Below, piece by piece: positions 35,268 through 43,541 of a DNA stretch of 51,920 bases. Positions within the stretch are counted from its first letter, which is position 1; the number at the start of each line of letters is the position of its first letter. A program made the translations under genes and the position numbers. The notes under the pieces were generated by a model, which was given only the letters and a program-made list of their open reading frames with translations, made no database searches and was not told the DNA's origin. Where the stretch lies: contig JAAYEC010000073.1 of assembly GCA_012728915.1 (NCBI GenBank), positions 1 through 51,920 on the forward strand, given 5' to 3'. Origin of the DNA: Deltaproteobacteria bacterium (lineage in GTDB: Bacteria > Desulfobacterota > Syntrophia > Syntrophales > UBA2192).

Positions 35268-35945
35268 ATGCTGGTCCGGTACTGGATGACCGAATCCCCC
35301 ATCGTTGCCCTGGAGAAAACGAGTCTCTACGATGCCCTGAACCTCATGCTCAGGCACGATATCCGGCGCCTGCCGGTCCTGTCCTCCCAGAACCGGCTCT
35401 GCGGCATCGTCACCCTTTCCGACCTCTACCCCTACGTCCACCCCGTCAAGCTCAGGGGGGAGCTTCCGGCCCCGGACGCGGAGCTTCTCAGGCAGCACAC
35501 CGTGTCCGAGGCCATGACGAGGGAACTCGTCACCTGCGGTCCGAATACGGCACTCGAAGACGTGGGGGTCCTGTTGCGGGAGAAAAAGATCGGCGCCCTG
35601 CCGGTCCTGAAGGACGATCAGCTCGTCGGCATCATCACGGACTGCGACGTCCTCGAAGCCCTCTGCGGCATTGCGCGTGCCGGCGACAACAACGTGCGGA
35701 TCTGCTTCAGCGTTCCCGCCGGCGAGCGGCAGAACATCATCTATGACGTCGTCGAACTGTGCAAGCGTCACCGGCTCGACCTCCAGACGGTGCTCGTGCA
35801 CCCCCTGAAGGGCAGCAAGCGATGCCTCGTCATGATCCGGGTGGAAGGCCCCCGGATGGACGATTTTCTCAAGGCCCTCTGGGACATCCACTACCAGGTG
35901 CTGATCGTCAGCGACGGGACGGACCGGGGCAGGGCAAGGCGCTGA
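35268..35945 (+). CDS. Tandem CBS-domain protein with ACT-like tail
   Basis: The 225-residue protein has two CBS domains (about 1-60 and 85-145), seen as MTESPIVALEKTSLYDALNL, LPVLSSQNRLCGIVTLSDLY, MTRELVTCGPNTALEDVGVL and LPVLKDDQLVGIITDCDVLE. A C-terminal region of about 75 residues (VRICFSVPAGERQNIIYDVV) resembles an ACT domain, as in AcuB-like proteins. It should sense an adenine nucleotide or similar ligand; no catalytic domain is attached. ATG 35268 is chosen because GAGG lies seven bases upstream and the fold begins at once; the frame is open from 35217. Confidence 0.82.
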   Translation: MLVRYWMTESPIVALEKTSLYDALNLMLRHDIRRLPVLSSQNRLCGIVTLSDLYPYVHPVKLRGELPAPDAELLRQHTVSEAMTRELVTCGPNTALEDVGVLLREKKIGALPVLKDDQLVGIITDCDVLEALCGIARAGDNNVRICFSVPAGERQNIIYDVVELCKRHRLDLQTVLVHPLKGSKRCLVMIRVEGPRMDDFLKALWDIHYQVLIVSDGTDRGRARR

Positions 35946-35961
35946 ACGAGCGCTGAAAAAA

Positions 35962-36038
35962 CGAAGGCAGAAAGCGATGAAGAGCAGTGAAGCGGAGAAG
36001 GAATGTCTTCTTCCCTTGCCGCTCTTCCGCGCTTCCGG
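35962..36038. repeat. Imperfect purine/pyrimidine hairpin after the CBS gene
   Basis: A purine arm with GAAGGCAGAAAGCGATGAAG and GAAGCGGAGAAGG faces a pyrimidine arm CTTCTTCCCTTGCCGCTCTT followed by CCGCGCTTCC. The units are irregular, but the architecture is that of the other intergenic hairpins. Confidence 0.5.
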
Positions 36039-36098
36039 TGTTCGCGTGCCGGATGCGATTGGAGGAACGCAGGTCATCGTCGGGAATGATCCCGGGGC

Positions 36099-36473
36099 CT
36101 AGAGCAGAGGATAGAGGCTGTCGATGAGAATCAGGTGCCATACCGTCACGGCGCCGTAGAGGACGGCCGCAAGGCCGAGACAGACCTTCGCCAGGCGCAC
36201 GTGCACGAAGCCGCTCAACAGCAGGACCGACAGGGAGACCACGGCGTACTTCCAGATCCAGAAGGAATCGCCGAAGGCGGCGATGGCGGCCCGGGCGATC
36301 GGGTTGACCTCCCAGCCGCCGTGGGCGAGGATGAAATCCGTGAACACGGCGTCGGCCAGGTTGAGGATGACCACGAGGACGGCGAGGAAAAAGACCAGCG
36401 GGCTGTCCCTGCGCGCGCGCAGGACGTGCAGCCAGTCGGCCATACCCTGAAGCGACCTGCAGCTTCCGTCCAT
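36099..36473 (-). CDS. Small membrane protein, DUF5658-like
   Basis: The product (about 124 residues) has three predicted membrane helices: LVFFLAVLVVILNLADAVFT, IWKYAVVSLSVLLLSGFVHV and a C-terminal LGLAAVLYGAVTVWHLILI. The LNLADAVFT then GGWEVNPIARA pattern is that of the DUF5658 family, whose function is unknown. AAAGGGG precedes two nearby ATGs at 36479 and 36473; the second has better spacing. It stands alone downstream of the MFS gene on the same strand. Confidence 0.65.
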   Translation of the reverse strand: MDGSCRSLQGMADWLHVLRARRDSPLVFFLAVLVVILNLADAVFTDFILAHGGWEVNPIARAAIAAFGDSFWIWKYAVVSLSVLLLSGFVHVRLAKVCLGLAAVLYGAVTVWHLILIDSLYPLL

Positions 36474-36593
36474 CCCCATCCCCTTTCGGCGGATCCGGGC
36501 CGCCCTTTCCTGCTGCAGACATCCGACCACACAACCGGACCGGGGGCAATACGACGGGAAGGTGATTTTTTCTACGAAAAAAACGGTAGTCCT

Positions 36594-37895
<1,302 letters not shown>

Positions 37896-37918
37896 GTCCA
37901 GAACCCCGCCTGTCTCAC

Positions 37919-37946
37919 AAAAAACCCTCCGCGGGCAGCGAAGGGT
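37919..37946 (-). terminator. Rho-independent terminator of the SYLF gene
   Basis: Read on the minus strand, ACCCTTCGCTGCCCGCGGAG followed by GGT and six T gives an ACCCT/AGGGT-closed stem with a T-run. It lies 30 bases after the stop of the SYLF gene. Confidence 0.7.
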
Positions 37947-37976
37947 CTTTCGGCCGGTTGATGCCGTCCCCCGGGA

Positions 37977-38672
37977 TCACTTCCCCCCGGAGATCCTTGC
38001 CACGCTCTCGCGCAGCTTGTCGGCGTGGGCGTTGGACGCGTTCTTCTTGACAAAGATGTCCGCCGGCGTGACGGACTTGCCGTAGTAGGCCCTGTTGAGG
38101 CTGTCCCGGACATCCACGACGGCGCCGTCCAGCGAGATTCCCCCGTAGAGCCCCTTGGAGCGCGAGAAGGCCAGGATGTCGGCGCTGATGTTCGCCGTCG
38201 CGGCCTGGGCTCCAGCGCCGTAAGGACCCGCGGCGATGCCCACGTCGGCGCCCAGCTTGACGCTGTTCTGCAGCAGGGTCGTCACCCCGCGCTCGGTCAT
38301 GGCCAGCAGGATGACCTCCGAGGCCTGGCCGCCGATCTGGAGCCCGAAGCTCACGCTGCCGATCGTGTAGAAGGCCGGGTAGCTCCACGTCCCTCCCTCC
38401 TCGCGCACGAGGAGCACGCCCGTGCCTCCCGAGGCTCCGACCACGAAGGCGCCCTTGAGCACCTGCGGGGCGATGAAGATGCCCCTGGCCGAGCGTGAGA
38501 GCTTTCTCATCTCCGTGAAATTCTTGTCGGACATGAAGCTGTTGAAGGTGATGTCCGCCTTGGTGACCGTGGCCTGGGCGTCGGCCTTGTCACTGGCGGC
38601 GAATGCCGCGGGGGCCGCGGCAAAAACGGCCAGCACGGCGGCTGCGAACAGCGGAATCGACCATTGTTTCAT
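37977..38672 (-). CDS. Exported SYLF (Ysc84-type) lipid-binding-domain protein
   Basis: The 231-residue protein starts with a signal peptide (SIPLFAAAVLAVFAAAPAAF then AASDKA). It then has the SYLF fold: ARGIFIAPQVLKGAFVVGAS, TWSYPAFYTIGSVSFGLQIG and ADILAFSRSKGLYGGISLDG. SYLF domains bind phosphoinositides in eukaryotes; bacterial members are periplasmic or outer-membrane associated with no firm role. The ATG at 38672 has GGAGGT four bases before it. A single-gene transcript is likely, given the terminator downstream. Confidence 0.88.
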   Translation of the reverse strand: MKQWSIPLFAAAVLAVFAAAPAAFAASDKADAQATVTKADITFNSFMSDKNFTEMRKLSRSARGIFIAPQVLKGAFVVGASGGTGVLLVREEGGTWSYPAFYTIGSVSFGLQIGGQASEVILLAMTERGVTTLLQNSVKLGADVGIAAGPYGAGAQAATANISADILAFSRSKGLYGGISLDGAVVDVRDSLNRAYYGKSVTPADIFVKKNASNAHADKLRESVARISGGK

Positions 38673-39018
38673 GGGACCTCCTTTTTCCCGCCGTTCCCGA
38701 AGGGGCCGGGGAGTATGCGCCGGCGGGCGGTATTTCTCTCGATGATGCAGTATACCGGAAAGCGGCGGGATATCAAAAGCCAAATTACCCGCTTCACGCG
38801 GCCGGGAACTGGTCCACCTCCCTCATGAGATGCGGCGCAGCTTCAGGGGAGGGCTGAAAAAAAGCGTCCGTAGCGGGTCGGGAAGGTCGTTGGGGTGGTT
38901 CGGGGTGAGGATCGCGGGGGCCCAGGCCCGGCCACGTCAAACGGGCATCGGGAAGGAAGATGATTTCGCCGCAGGACAATTTCCAATCCCTTCGGACCCG
39001 GTACCCGAAACCCCCGCT

Positions 39019-39708
39019 TTATCTCTGTGTGGCCCTCTCGACGATCGAGCCGAGTTTCCCGACGATCGCCTTCAGCTCGTTGTCGCTGTAGGTCGCCGCA
39101 CCCAGGCAGCTTCTGTCGAGCGTCCTGGTGGGGACGAATCTCTGGAGCACGAAGCGTTTTGCCCCGGCGATGAGCCGCCCGATCTCCTCGAAGTCGGGGG
39201 GTGCGAGGAAGGAGCGGACCGCCGTCGTCCGGAATTCGTACTCGATGCCAGAGCCCATGATCAGCGAGATGCTCCGGGTGATCCTCCGCCCGTCCGCCTT
39301 CACCCCCGTCGCCTCGCCGTATTTCCCGAGAGGGGCCTTGATGTCCATGGCGATGTAATCCAGCAGCCTTCGGCCGAGCATCTCCTCGATCACCTCGGGC
39401 AGGGCCCCGTTGGTGTCGAGCTTGATCCGGTAACCCATCGCCCTGAGGTGGATGACGAAGGGGAGCAGCTCGGGCTGCAGGGTCGGCTCGCCTCCCGTGA
39501 TGACGACGGCGTCGAGACGCCCCCTGCGCTTTTCGAGGAAGGACAGGATCTCCGGCTCGGGGATGAGGTCCGTAAATCGCTCCGGGTCCACGAGCTCGGG
39601 GTTGTGGCAGAAGGGGCAGCGGAAATTGCAGCCCCGGGTGAACACGACGGCGCTGATCCGGCCGGGGTAATCGATGAGGGAGACTTTCTGAAAACCGCCG
39701 ATCTTCAT
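39019..39708 (-). CDS. nrdG: Anaerobic ribonucleotide reductase activating enzyme (radical SAM)
   Basis: The 229-residue protein has the radical-SAM cluster motif CNFRCPFC near residue 27, followed by VVITGGEPTLQPELL, IKLDTNGALPEVIEE and LDYIAMDIKAPLGKYGEATG. This matches the longer NrdG subgroup that generates the glycyl radical on class III reductases. The C-terminus of the matching NrdD lies at the right edge of the window, 12 kb away, so the pair is not an operon here. It follows two small membrane-protein genes and an exported-protein gene on the same strand with short gaps and may be co-transcribed with them. Confidence 0.85.
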   Translation of the reverse strand: MKIGGFQKVSLIDYPGRISAVVFTRGCNFRCPFCHNPELVDPERFTDLIPEPEILSFLEKRRGRLDAVVITGGEPTLQPELLPFVIHLRAMGYRIKLDTNGALPEVIEEMLGRRLLDYIAMDIKAPLGKYGEATGVKADGRRITRSISLIMGSGIEYEFRTTAVRSFLAPPDFEEIGRLIAGAKRFVLQRFVPTRTLDRSCLGAATYSDNELKAIVGKLGSIVERATQR

Positions 39709-39751
39709 TTTCTGCTCTCTTTGTCCTGTCGTTGCCGCTCTTCCGCTCTTC

Positions 39752-40066
39752 CTAGGTTCCCGTCTTGCGGCTGAGCTGACGCTTCTTGAGCCAGTGGATC
39801 AGGCCCGTCATCAGCATGGCGCCGATCGCCTTTCCCAGGATGGCGAATCCCGCGTGGGGGGTCGGGAAGGAGAAGAGCTTCCCGTCCGGGTAGAACCAGG
39901 TCAGCACGACGAAAAGCACGGCGACCAGTCCGGCCGCGGCGATCACGGCCTGGTCGAGACGCTCCGCCGACCAGCCGCAGATGCCGCAGATCAGCCACTG
40001 GATCGGGTCGAGGAAGGCCGAGACCGTGTAGTAGGCGAGGGCCGTGACGAGGTTCGGGCTCTCCAT
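39752..40066 (-). CDS. Small membrane protein of unknown function
   Basis: The 104-residue protein has hydrophobic segments (ALAYYTVSAFLDPIQWLICG, AVIAAAGLVAVLFVVLTWFY and ILGKAIGAMLMTGLIHWL) and a basic C-terminus. I do not recognise the family. GGAGGGGCGG precedes the ATG. It lies 15 bases after the CBU_0592-like gene and 43 bases before nrdG, and is presumably part of the same transcript. Confidence 0.6.
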   Translation of the reverse strand: MESPNLVTALAYYTVSAFLDPIQWLICGICGWSAERLDQAVIAAAGLVAVLFVVLTWFYPDGKLFSFPTPHAGFAILGKAIGAMLMTGLIHWLKKRQLSRKTGT

Positions 40067-40081
40067 GGACCGCCCCTCCTT

Positions 40082-40336
40082 TCAGGATGCCTGCACGGGC
40101 GCCGCCCGCAGCCGCTTCGCGAGGGCCGCCGCCGCAACCAGGCACCAGACGGCTTCGAGGACGACGAAGGGCATGAACGCGATCATCCAGGACGACAGGC
40201 ACGCGAGCCCTGCGCCGGCGATGTTCAGGCCGATGTAGGCAAGACCGTCCTGGGCGATGAACTTGAAGAGATTGAGAAAAAAAGCCAGGAGCAGCAGGGC
40301 CACCCCCAGCGAGCCGATCCAGGTTGCCGCGTCCAT
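40082..40336 (-). CDS. CBU_0592-like small membrane protein
   Basis: The 84-residue protein fits the pattern of the CBU_0592 membrane family: WIGSLGVALLLLAFFLNLFK, AYIGLNIAGAGLACLSSW and PFVVLEAVWCLVAAAAL. That gives three short helices with a conserved LN, LLGA-like segment and PFVVLE. The function is unknown. It sits between the exported protein gene and another membrane-protein gene with gaps of 22 and 15 bases. Confidence 0.68.
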   Translation of the reverse strand: MDAATWIGSLGVALLLLAFFLNLFKFIAQDGLAYIGLNIAGAGLACLSSWMIAFMPFVVLEAVWCLVAAAALAKRLRAAPVQAS

Positions 40337-40358
40337 AGGGGACCCTTTCCGATGCCCC

Positions 40359-40850
40359 TTACATCCGTTTCACGGTGAGGCTGACGGACCCCGTGTGCGA
40401 CGTATCGGGCCGGGGCTTTCCCGTCGCGTCGACCAGGGGCTTGTCCTCCGGCGTCACGAGGGTGGCCGTGACGGACTTGCGTCCCGAGGTCTCCCACCGC
40501 GCCATGAAGGTTCGCTGCCACTTCTTGCCGGGTTCGATCGACTCGACCCGGTACAGGCGAGGCTCGGCCGCCTTGCCGTCCGTCTCCATGTACCGCAGGC
40601 GGACGGGCTCCGATTTCTCCTTGCCGTAGTTCTCGACGGTCACGGTGATGTTCACCCGTTTGCCCTTGCGGATGACGCGGGAGGCCGCCGACTCGAGGGG
40701 AATCTTCTTGTCCGATTCCTGGGTGAAGAAGGGCCCTACGGTGACCCTGAGCTTGTTGGTCTCCGGGCCGGACGCGTCGCCCTGTGCAGGGGCCGCCGTC
40801 CCGGAGAGAATGAAACCGGAGAGCATCGCAAGGATCATCCATCTTCGCAT
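40359..40850 (-). CDS. Exported beta-rich protein of unknown function
   Basis: The 163-residue product has a signal peptide (MILAMLSGFILSGTAAPAQG) and a body rich in alternating strands (KRVNITVTVENYGKEKSEPV, RTFMARWETSGRKSVTATLV). This pattern resembles an Ig-like or CARDB-type fold often found in extracellular adhesion or structural proteins. No enzyme motif is evident. ATG 40850 is chosen because GGAGG lies five bases upstream. It is the first gene of a four-gene minus-strand run that ends with nrdG. Confidence 0.55.
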   Translation of the reverse strand: MRRWMILAMLSGFILSGTAAPAQGDASGPETNKLRVTVGPFFTQESDKKIPLESAASRVIRKGKRVNITVTVENYGKEKSEPVRLRYMETDGKAAEPRLYRVESIEPGKKWQRTFMARWETSGRKSVTATLVTPEDKPLVDATGKPRPDTSHTGSVSLTVKRM

Positions 40851-41001
40851 GGCTGCCTCCATGGCCTGACGTTTCGGAAGACCAATTTACAGGGAACCGC
40901 CGGGGCGGTCAATAGCGGAAAACCGGGGCCCGTGAAATATCCGTTGCATAATTGCCGCCGTTCCCTATAATCGTGCAACAGCAGTCGACCAGGAGGAATG
41001 T

Positions 41002-41352
41002 ATGAAAATAACGGGTCTCGATCGGGTTGAGAAGGTCAGGATGACCATGGAGGGCGCGAAGGACGTGCTGAAGCAGGTCCCGCTGTCGAAAAACGACGGC
41101 GCCCCGAATTTTTCTTTCCGCGTCTTCACGATCCAGCCGGGAGGCCACACGCCCTATCACAGCCACGGCGTGGAGCACATGAACTACATCATCGAGGGCG
41201 AAGGGGCCGTCGTAGACGAAGCGGGCAGGGAGCACCCCGTGAAGAAAGGGGAGTTCGTCCTGGTGCTTCCCGACGAGAAGCACCAGTACAAAAACGTCTC
41301 CGCGAAGGATCCCATGGTCATGATCTGCGCCGTGCCCAAGGAATACGAGTAG
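41002..41352 (+). CDS. Single-domain cupin
   Basis: The 116-residue protein has the two cupin motifs. Motif 1 is IQPGGHTPYHSHGVEHMNYI with H-x4-H-x3-E-type metal ligands. Motif 2 is EFVLVLPDEKHQYKNVSAKD with the second histidine. It probably binds a metal and a small molecule; the reaction is unknown. AGGAGGAATGT precedes the ATG. A GGGGACAGTCCCC palindrome follows the gene. Confidence 0.82.
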   Translation: MKITGLDRVEKVRMTMEGAKDVLKQVPLSKNDGAPNFSFRVFTIQPGGHTPYHSHGVEHMNYIIEGEGAVVDEAGREHPVKKGEFVLVLPDEKHQYKNVSAKDPMVMICAVPKEYE

Positions 41353-41379
41353 GGCCTTGCGGCCCGCCGGGACGCGGAG

Positions 41380-41406
41380 CGGGAAAGGGGACAGTCCCCT
41401 TTCCCG
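41380..41406. repeat. Near-perfect palindrome around GGGGACAGTCCCC
   Basis: CGGGAAAGGGGA and TCCCCTTTCCCG are exact reverse complements around CAG. The surrounding GACGCG/CGCGTC bases extend the symmetry. This motif is a dispersed repeat in many deltaproteobacteria, as I recall. It could also act as a weak terminator between the cupin and C39-like genes. Confidence 0.75.
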
Positions 41407-41447
41407 CGTCCGACGGTGCCCGCAGGCCCGAGAGGGAGCCCGTTGCC

Positions 41448-41975
41448 ATGATCCTGCACCCCTATCCCACGGTTACCCAGAGGACACGGGACGACTGCGG
41501 GGCCGCCATCGTTTCCTCCATCCTTCGCAAGCACAACATCAAGCACCAATACAGCCGCCTGTGCCGGGAACTCCACGTCAGCGACCAAACGGGGACGGAG
41601 GAGCCCGATATCGTCCATTTTCTCAACGGCAAAGGCTTCCGCGCCTGGATGACCTACGACATGACCGTCGATTCGCTGATCACCTTCATCGACTCCGAGA
41701 TCCCCGTGATCCTCATCGTCCAGGCCTACAGCCGCAGCAGGAAGGAAGACCGCTATGAGGGGCTCACGAATTACGGCCACTACCTGCTCGCCATCGGCCA
41801 CGACGAAGACCGGGTCATCTTCATGGACCCCGGGCTGCCTTTCGGAAGCTACGGGTACCTGACGAAGGCGGAACTGGACAAGCGGTGGTACTACGTCTCG
41901 GAGGACAACCGCAAGCTGCGTGTCGGCATCGTCGTGGAGCCCCCCAGGAAGAACAATCTCGTCCACATCCGCTGA
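41448..41975 (+). CDS. C39-like cysteine peptidase family protein
   Basis: The 175-residue protein has a papain-like C39 arrangement. A glutamine and cysteine occur in TQRTRDDCGAAIVSSILRKH, a histidine in NYGHYLLAIGHDEDRVIFMD and an aspartate in the following MDPGLPFG. The catalytic Cys, His and Asp positions are all present. It has no signal peptide and no attached ABC domain, so a bacteriocin-processing role is not supported. Stand-alone C39-like domains often lack a known substrate. It lies after the cupin, in the same direction. Confidence 0.75.
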   Translation: MILHPYPTVTQRTRDDCGAAIVSSILRKHNIKHQYSRLCRELHVSDQTGTEEPDIVHFLNGKGFRAWMTYDMTVDSLITFIDSEIPVILIVQAYSRSRKEDRYEGLTNYGHYLLAIGHDEDRVIFMDPGLPFGSYGYLTKAELDKRWYYVSEDNRKLRVGIVVEPPRKNNLVHIR

Positions 41976-42309
41976 GCCGCGTCCGCATGCCGGGGGCCGC
42001 CTCCGTACCGGACCGGGTATCTCGGCCGGGAACGGTCCATTCTGGCCCGGCAATTCCAAAATGCGTGAAACAAGAAGGTTTTTGACTCACCACCCCATCA
42101 GGCCGGGCCGAAACGGCACAGGACGAATGTCGCGTCGACAGCCGCTTCCCGGAGGCGGATATCGTGCAAGGATCGGATTTCATGGATGAATGCCGTGCCG
42201 ACGTGGGCGCTCCGGCGTCCGGCATGGCTAGTGCTCCTGCGAAGTGTGAACCGGACACAGGGCTGCCGAAAGGGCGGCGACCGGGAACAGAGACGGGAGG
42301 ACTTCGGCC
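41976..42309. other. Non-coding gap before the HDOD gene
   Basis: No convincing gene or strong palindrome was found in this 334-base stretch. It presumably contains the promoter of the HDOD gene, but no confident hexamer pair was identified. Confidence 0.4.
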
Positions 42310-43494
42310 ATGGTATCGCTGACCATTACCGCCATCATCGCAGCCGCGTGCCTGCTCATCCTCCGGCACGTCCTGAATCGCAGCGCCCCGGCGACGGCGG
42401 CCGTTCCGGGCATGTCCGCGAAGGCCGCCCCGCCCCGGTCCGTTGACCGCGCCTCCCGGCCCCGGAGGGTCGAACGGGCGGAGGAGAAAGAAGAGGAGGG
42501 GGGGTGGCCCCCCGGGTTCCGGGATTCCCTGAGGGCGGGGATCGAACGGGTCCTCTCCGGCGGTGGCACCCCGGCCGACGGGAGGAATCCCATGCCCCGG
42601 ATGGGCTACGATTACTCCGCAGACCGGATCAATGCCACCCTGTCCTCCGTCGGCGACATGAGCAACATCCACGCCCTCCAGCAACTCAGTCGGCTCCTGG
42701 GCGATTCCGCCATCGGGATGGGCGAGATCTCGAAGATCGTCATGACGGACCCCGTCATGGCGGGAAGGGTCCTCAACGCGGCGAATTCGGCCTATTACCG
42801 GATGCTCGGCAAGGTCGACTCCGTCAGCCACGCCCTCATGATCCTGGGCATCGTCCACACGCGCAGCGTCCTGCTCCATGACGGCCTGATGAAGGCGCTC
42901 AACCTGTGCGACAGCAGGCGCAAGGAGGCCCTGGCCGGCTTCTGGAGGCACGCGACGCTCACCGCCACCTGCGCTTCGCACCTGCAGGGGCTCTTCAGGG
43001 GCCGGCACGGCGGAAACGCCTACACGCTGGGGCTGCTGCACGACGTGGGCAAGTACGTGATCCTGGCCATCCGCGGCGAGGACGGGAAGGTCGACCGGTG
43101 GCTCGACAGCGGAAAGACCGGCCGTGAAGGGCTGCTCGAGGAAGACGAGCTCTTCGGGATCAATCACGCCGTTCTCAGCGCGGGCGTGCTCGAGAGGTGG
43201 GGCCTGCCCGTTTCCGTGCTCAGGAGCGTCGAGTACCACCATCACCCCGAGATGCTCGAATTCGGCATTGCGGACCTGGACCCGGAGGGACAGCGTCAGC
43301 TCGTCATCCTCTACCTTGCCGACCAGATCGCCCGGTGGATCGACGGGGGACCGGGCGTCGCGCCCAAGGTCGATCCGATCCACGAATCCTATCACTTCCT
43401 GATCGACCGGGAACGGCTGTGGGAGCTGCTCAACGACAGAAAATTCGTCGAATCCGTCGCCTTGGCGAAAGCGCTGACGGCGCCCGCGGCCTGA
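42310..43494 (+). CDS. Membrane-anchored HDOD-domain protein
   Basis: The 394-residue protein begins with one transmembrane helix (SLTITAIIAAACLLILRHVL), followed by a charged linker with EEKEEEGG. From about residue 110 the HDOD domain contains IHALQQLSRLLGDSAIGMGE, ISKIVMTDPVMAGRVLNAAN, FWRHATLTATCASHLQGLF and TLGLLHDVGKYVILA. The LLHDVGK piece retains an HD pair. HDOD proteins act in signalling without proven catalysis, often linked to cyclic-di-GMP or two-component pathways. GGGAGG lies upstream. It converges on the acyl-CoA synthetase gene. Confidence 0.85.
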   Translation: MVSLTITAIIAAACLLILRHVLNRSAPATAAVPGMSAKAAPPRSVDRASRPRRVERAEEKEEEGGWPPGFRDSLRAGIERVLSGGGTPADGRNPMPRMGYDYSADRINATLSSVGDMSNIHALQQLSRLLGDSAIGMGEISKIVMTDPVMAGRVLNAANSAYYRMLGKVDSVSHALMILGIVHTRSVLLHDGLMKALNLCDSRRKEALAGFWRHATLTATCASHLQGLFRGRHGGNAYTLGLLHDVGKYVILAIRGEDGKVDRWLDSGKTGREGLLEEDELFGINHAVLSAGVLERWGLPVSVLRSVEYHHHPEMLEFGIADLDPEGQRQLVILYLADQIARWIDGGPGVAPKVDPIHESYHFLIDRERLWELLNDRKFVESVALAKALTAPAA

Positions 43495-43541
43495 TCCGGG
43501 CGAGATCCTCCTTCGATCCCGGGCCGCACGGCCCCGCGCTC

